From JBOGWP01 sp050693875 (GTDB lineage Bacteria > Actinomycetota > CADDZG01 > JAHWKV01 > JBOGWP01): a stretch of 8,225 bases of DNA. The DNA lies in NCBI GenBank assembly GCA_050693875.1, contig JBOGWP010000067.1, forward strand, positions 1 through 8,225, given 5' to 3'. The translations under genes were made by a program, and so were the position numbers. This document shows, in pieces, positions 6,466-8,225 of the stretch. Position 1 is the stretch's first letter. Every line of letters starts with the position of its first letter. The notes under the pieces are model-generated. The model was not told where the DNA came from and ran no database searches. It worked only from the letters and a program-made list of their open reading frames with translations.

Positions 6466-6600
6466 GGATCACAGCTTCGCCTCCGGTGGCACTGAACGGG
6501 TCACGAGGACGACGCTGATTTCCGAGGCCGGGGGCCATGGTCCAGCACCTCCAGCTCGCTCGCACCTGAGGTGAAGATGGGGCTGGGGCGAGGTTCCTCC

Positions 6601-7086
6601 ATGTCGAGCCTGACTGAGCGCTGGATGTGCCCAAGGTGTGGGCGCCGCTTCGTGAGCCGAAACCTGTGGCACGCCTGCGGCCCCTATACCGTCGAGGGCC
6701 TCCTGGAGGGCAAGGGGCCTCGCGCCCGGGCGCTCTTCCGGCGCTTCGAGGCGCTGATCGCCCGGTGCGGGCCGTACGAGGTCGCGCCGGCAAAGACCCG
6801 GGTGGCGTTCATGGGTGGGGTGCGCTTCGCGGGGGTGCACGCGATCAGCGACCGGGGGATGACGATCGCCTTCGCGCTGCCGGCGCCGCTGGCGAGCCCC
6901 CGGGTCCGAAAGGTCGAGGAGATCGCGCCGGGATGGTTCGGGCACTGGATGCGGGTGACGTCGGAGGACGAGCTCGACGACGAGCTGTTGCGCTGGCTCC
7001 ACGAGTCCTACCGGCAGATGGGGATGCAGGAGCGGCTAACCGGCCGCCGGGATCTCCGGACCGGGCCGGCCTCACCCGCTCGGTGA
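6601..7086 (+). CDS. DUF5655-like protein with N-terminal Cys/His cluster
   Basis: A 161-residue cytoplasmic protein from this start. The N-terminus reads RWMCPRCGRRF (7-17) and WHACGPY (23-29), so C10, C13, H24 and C26 could bind zinc. A helical stretch with LFRRFEALIARCGPYEVAPA (45-64) leads into KTRVAF (65-70), VRFAGVHAI (74-82) and MTIAFALP (87-94), the pattern of the DUF5655 domain found in small actinobacterial proteins, whose biochemical role is unknown. The C-terminal part contains a histidine in GWFGHWMRV (111-119) and an acidic helix (121-136), and ends in a basic, probably disordered tail. I chose the ATG at 6601 because GAGG lies about eight bases upstream and homologues start just before the W-x-C-P motif; a GTG at 6571 and an ATG at 6577 are in-frame alternatives. 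The 135-bp gap before it includes an 11-base palindrome CACCTGAGGTG (6563-6573). Confidence 0.72.
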   Translation: MSSLTERWMCPRCGRRFVSRNLWHACGPYTVEGLLEGKGPRARALFRRFEALIARCGPYEVAPAKTRVAFMGGVRFAGVHAISDRGMTIAFALPAPLASPRVRKVEEIAPGWFGHWMRVTSEDELDDELLRWLHESYRQMGMQERLTGRRDLRTGPASPAR

Positions 7087-7174
7087 GACTCCTTTTGGCC
7101 TGTGGCGCTCAGACTCGGAACCCCGTCCTCGCGCCAGGTCGAGGGGCCAGGATCAGCCGGCACGCCCTCTCACC

Positions 7175-7531
7175 CTACCGATTTCGACCGGGGAGCAGCT
7201 CCGCCTTTCCGAGGTAGTACTCCGACTGGGAGGCGACCCGGCGGCGCACCACTCTCGAAGCGAGGACCGCGTGAACGCCGAGCGCCTGAAGCTTGGCGCG
7301 GGTCCCTCGAGCACCGCCCGTCTCCTTGTCCAGGCCCAGGAGCGGGTGGTCGAGAATCACCTCGATGGCGGAGGAATCGAGGGGCGCACGCCAGCACGGC
7401 ATGACGAGGGTCCGGTTGCGGCGGGAGTCGAGGTCAACGCCTCTTGTCCGAACCTTGGCGGCCATGGCGACGACGGGAAAGTAGGGGAGGGCCATCATCG
7501 CGAGCCACGTGGCTCCCGGCACGATGGACAT
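7175..7531 (-). CDS. Unrecognised 118-codon reading frame, possible single-pass membrane protein
   Basis: I do not recognise this protein. The frame is open through the preceding transposase remnant, but an ATG at 7531 with GGCGAG six bases upstream gives a plausible independent start. Codon third positions are nearly all G or C for much of its length, as expected of real coding sequence here. Residues 8-27 (TWLAMMALPYFPVVAMAAKV) are hydrophobic and could form a membrane helix or an uncleaved signal. The rest is polar and Arg-rich: DLDSRRNRTLVMPCW (33-47), IEVILDHPLLGLDKETG (56-72), and SQSEYYLGKAELLPG (101-115) near the TAG stop. Codon bias weakens around residues 73-76, so a frameshift there is possible. 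It may be a small host gene stranded among transposon debris, a passenger, or a piece of another broken gene. Confidence 0.33.
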   Translation of the reverse strand: MSIVPGATWLAMMALPYFPVVAMAAKVRTRGVDLDSRRNRTLVMPCWRAPLDSSAIEVILDHPLLGLDKETGGARGTRAKLQALGVHAVLASRVVRRRVASQSEYYLGKAELLPGRNR

Positions 7532-7564
7532 GTCGGGCTCGCCTTCGGGAGTCTCGGCGGCGTA

Positions 7565-7873
7565 GCGGTTTGCGCCATGGTCAGGTCCTGGGCGAGTTGC
7601 TTCTCGATGAAGTTGCTCGAGCACCACCCATACCTCGCCGTGCTCTCCGGGTGGCCGCCCGGCCTTGACGGCTTCGACACCGCACCGAGGAACTCGTCGG
7701 TGAGCGTCACCGTCGCCGCGCTGGAGGCCGGCCGCCACGGCGGCCCCGACGTAGCGACGCACGGTCTTGTGGTCAGCCTGTGACAGACGGGCGACAGCAT
7801 GCAGCCCGCGGCCTGCCAGCGACCACCTGAGCATCTCTCGAACACCGATCACCGACACCTCCCGGAACGTCAT
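7565..7873 (-). pseudogene. IS21-family istA transposase remnant (N-terminal part, frameshifted)
   Basis: The N-terminal portion of an IS21-type IstA transposase. The first frame reads MTFREVSVIGVREMLR, then a helix-turn-helix (HAVARLSQADHKTVRRYV) and GAAVAAGLQR, the usual opening of actinobacterial IstA proteins. Homology then jumps to the next frame for LTDEFLGA (about 7703-7680), returns to the first for VEAVKAGRPPGEHGEVWVVL (about 7678-7613), and moves again to IEKQLAQDLTM (about 7605-7573). This implies at least three frameshifts. The DDE catalytic domain and the partner istB are absent: about 100 codons remain of roughly 400-500. A GAGGGG ribosome site still precedes the ATG at 7873. 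The product cannot be functional. I could not identify terminal inverted repeats or target duplications. The IS21 assignment is by recognised sequence pattern. Confidence 0.72.
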
Positions 7874-7991
7874 AGGCCTCCCCCTCGTCGACACGTTGAG
7901 GAGACGCGTAGGGCACGAAGCATCCGGCGCTGCGGATTTGCGGAAGGGTGGAGGGTGGTCCCTAGTCCGAAGTTACGTTCCCAGAGACGAG

Positions 7992-8018
7992 CGAACCCCC
8001 TGACGACCAGGGGGTTCG
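7992..8018. terminator. Perfect 11-bp hairpin, probable bidirectional terminator
   Basis: CGAACCCCCTG (7992-8002) and CAGGGGGTTCG (8008-8018) form a perfect 11-bp stem around the 5-base loop ACGAC. It lies 31 bases beyond the stop of the minus-strand transposase fragment and upstream of the istA remnant. On the + strand it is followed by a short T run (GTGGTTTG). A strong GC stem without a long T tract is common for actinobacterial terminators. No tRNA lies beside it. It might instead belong to the end of one of the insertion elements. Confidence 0.6.
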
Positions 8019-8048
8019 TGGTTTGGGGGCCCTGGCGTTCTGACTACA

Positions 8049-8225
8049 TCATCGCAGGGCCAAGGGGATGGTGGTGCCGATGAGCTCGAACGCCCTGCCT
8101 GGGTGGGGGTCGGCGTGGCGAGCTTGTCGATGCCGACGCCGCCCTCGAAGACGATCTGGTTGCGGGTGAGCGTCGCCAGGTGGCCGAGCAGCGTGGCGAA
8201 GTTGTGCGCCACGTCGCCGTCCGCC
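8049..8225 (-). pseudogene. Transposase C-terminal end (IS1634/IS4-like DDE), frameshifted and cut by the window edge
   Basis: The 5' part lies beyond the window. The visible reading ADGDVAHNFATLLGHL, followed by ATLTRNQIVFEGG and IDKLATPTPTQ, matches the C-terminal tail of IS1634/IS4-like DDE transposases of actinobacteria as I recall them. At 8094-8098 one base is missing: from CAG (8101-8099) the expected continuation is in the next frame, where it reads AFELIGTTIPLALR and stops at TGA (8049-8051). The '...TPTxxQxRAFELIG...' ending across the shift makes the frameshift convincing. Without the correction the frame runs on to 7973 as nonsense. The catalytic domain is not visible, so whether the rest is intact is unknown. 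This element is unrelated to the IS21 remnant beside it. Confidence 0.6.

Noticed and set aside
7175..7240. End of the 118-codon frame (SEYYLGKAELL) as the N-terminal 'YLG' motif of an IS1634-type transposase
   Set aside because: The resemblance is only a few residues long and lies at a C-terminus just before a stop; too weak to call.
7271..7783. 170-codon + strand frame across the istA remnant
   Set aside because: Mirror of the minus-strand coding sequence; the recognisable transposase residues lie on the minus strand.
7965..8030. Possible tRNA or T-arm, because of the GGGTTCG string in the hairpin
   Set aside because: No acceptor stem, anticodon arm or D-arm can be built around it; the 11-bp stem is longer than any tRNA arm.

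Overview
This is a GC-rich window with mostly G/C third codon positions, short intergenic gaps, gene overlaps of 1-4 bases and some GTG starts. Together with the protein families present, this points to an actinobacterium (Actinomycetota). I cannot name a genus. The window is ordinary chromosome on the left and middle, and becomes a decayed, transposon-littered accessory patch at the right end.

Region 1 (1-2244) is signalling. The last 47 codons of a sensor histidine kinase ATPase domain run on the + strand into a 57-bp tandem duplication that copies the kinase's 3' end. Converging on it from the minus strand is a membrane-anchored PAS-GGDEF-EAL protein, with every catalytic residue I can check intact, that should make and/or degrade cyclic di-GMP.

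Region 2 (2397-3304, minus strand) is a two-gene unit: a MarR-family regulator whose stop overlaps the GTG start of a small TfoX N-terminal-domain protein. Region 3 (3591-5792, + strand) diverges from it across a 286-bp gap and is a compact operon. It encodes a Rieske-type [2Fe-2S] ferredoxin, an FAD/NAD(P)H ferredoxin reductase (1-base overlap) and an alpha/beta (dienelactone hydrolase-like) hydrolase. The first two form an NAD(P)H to FAD to Rieske electron-transfer chain, but no oxygenase or P450 to receive the electrons lies in the window. The divergent MarR gene is the obvious local candidate regulator (inference).

Region 4 (6037-7086, + strand) has two small stand-alone genes: a PhnB-like VOC protein and a DUF5655-like protein with an N-terminal Cys/His cluster. 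A structured 244-bp gap with nested inverted repeats separates them from the Rieske operon.

Region 5 (7175-8225, minus strand) is mobile-element debris. It holds an unrecognised 118-codon reading frame with good codon bias, a frameshifted remnant of an IS21-type istA transposase (N-terminal part only), an 11-bp perfect hairpin, and the C-terminal end of a second, unrelated transposase (IS1634/IS4-like) that also carries a frameshift and runs off the window edge. I found no convincing novel defence or biosynthetic system. The most worthwhile leads are the orphan Rieske/reductase/hydrolase operon with its divergent MarR gene, the 57-bp duplication, and the unidentified frame inside the transposon graveyard.
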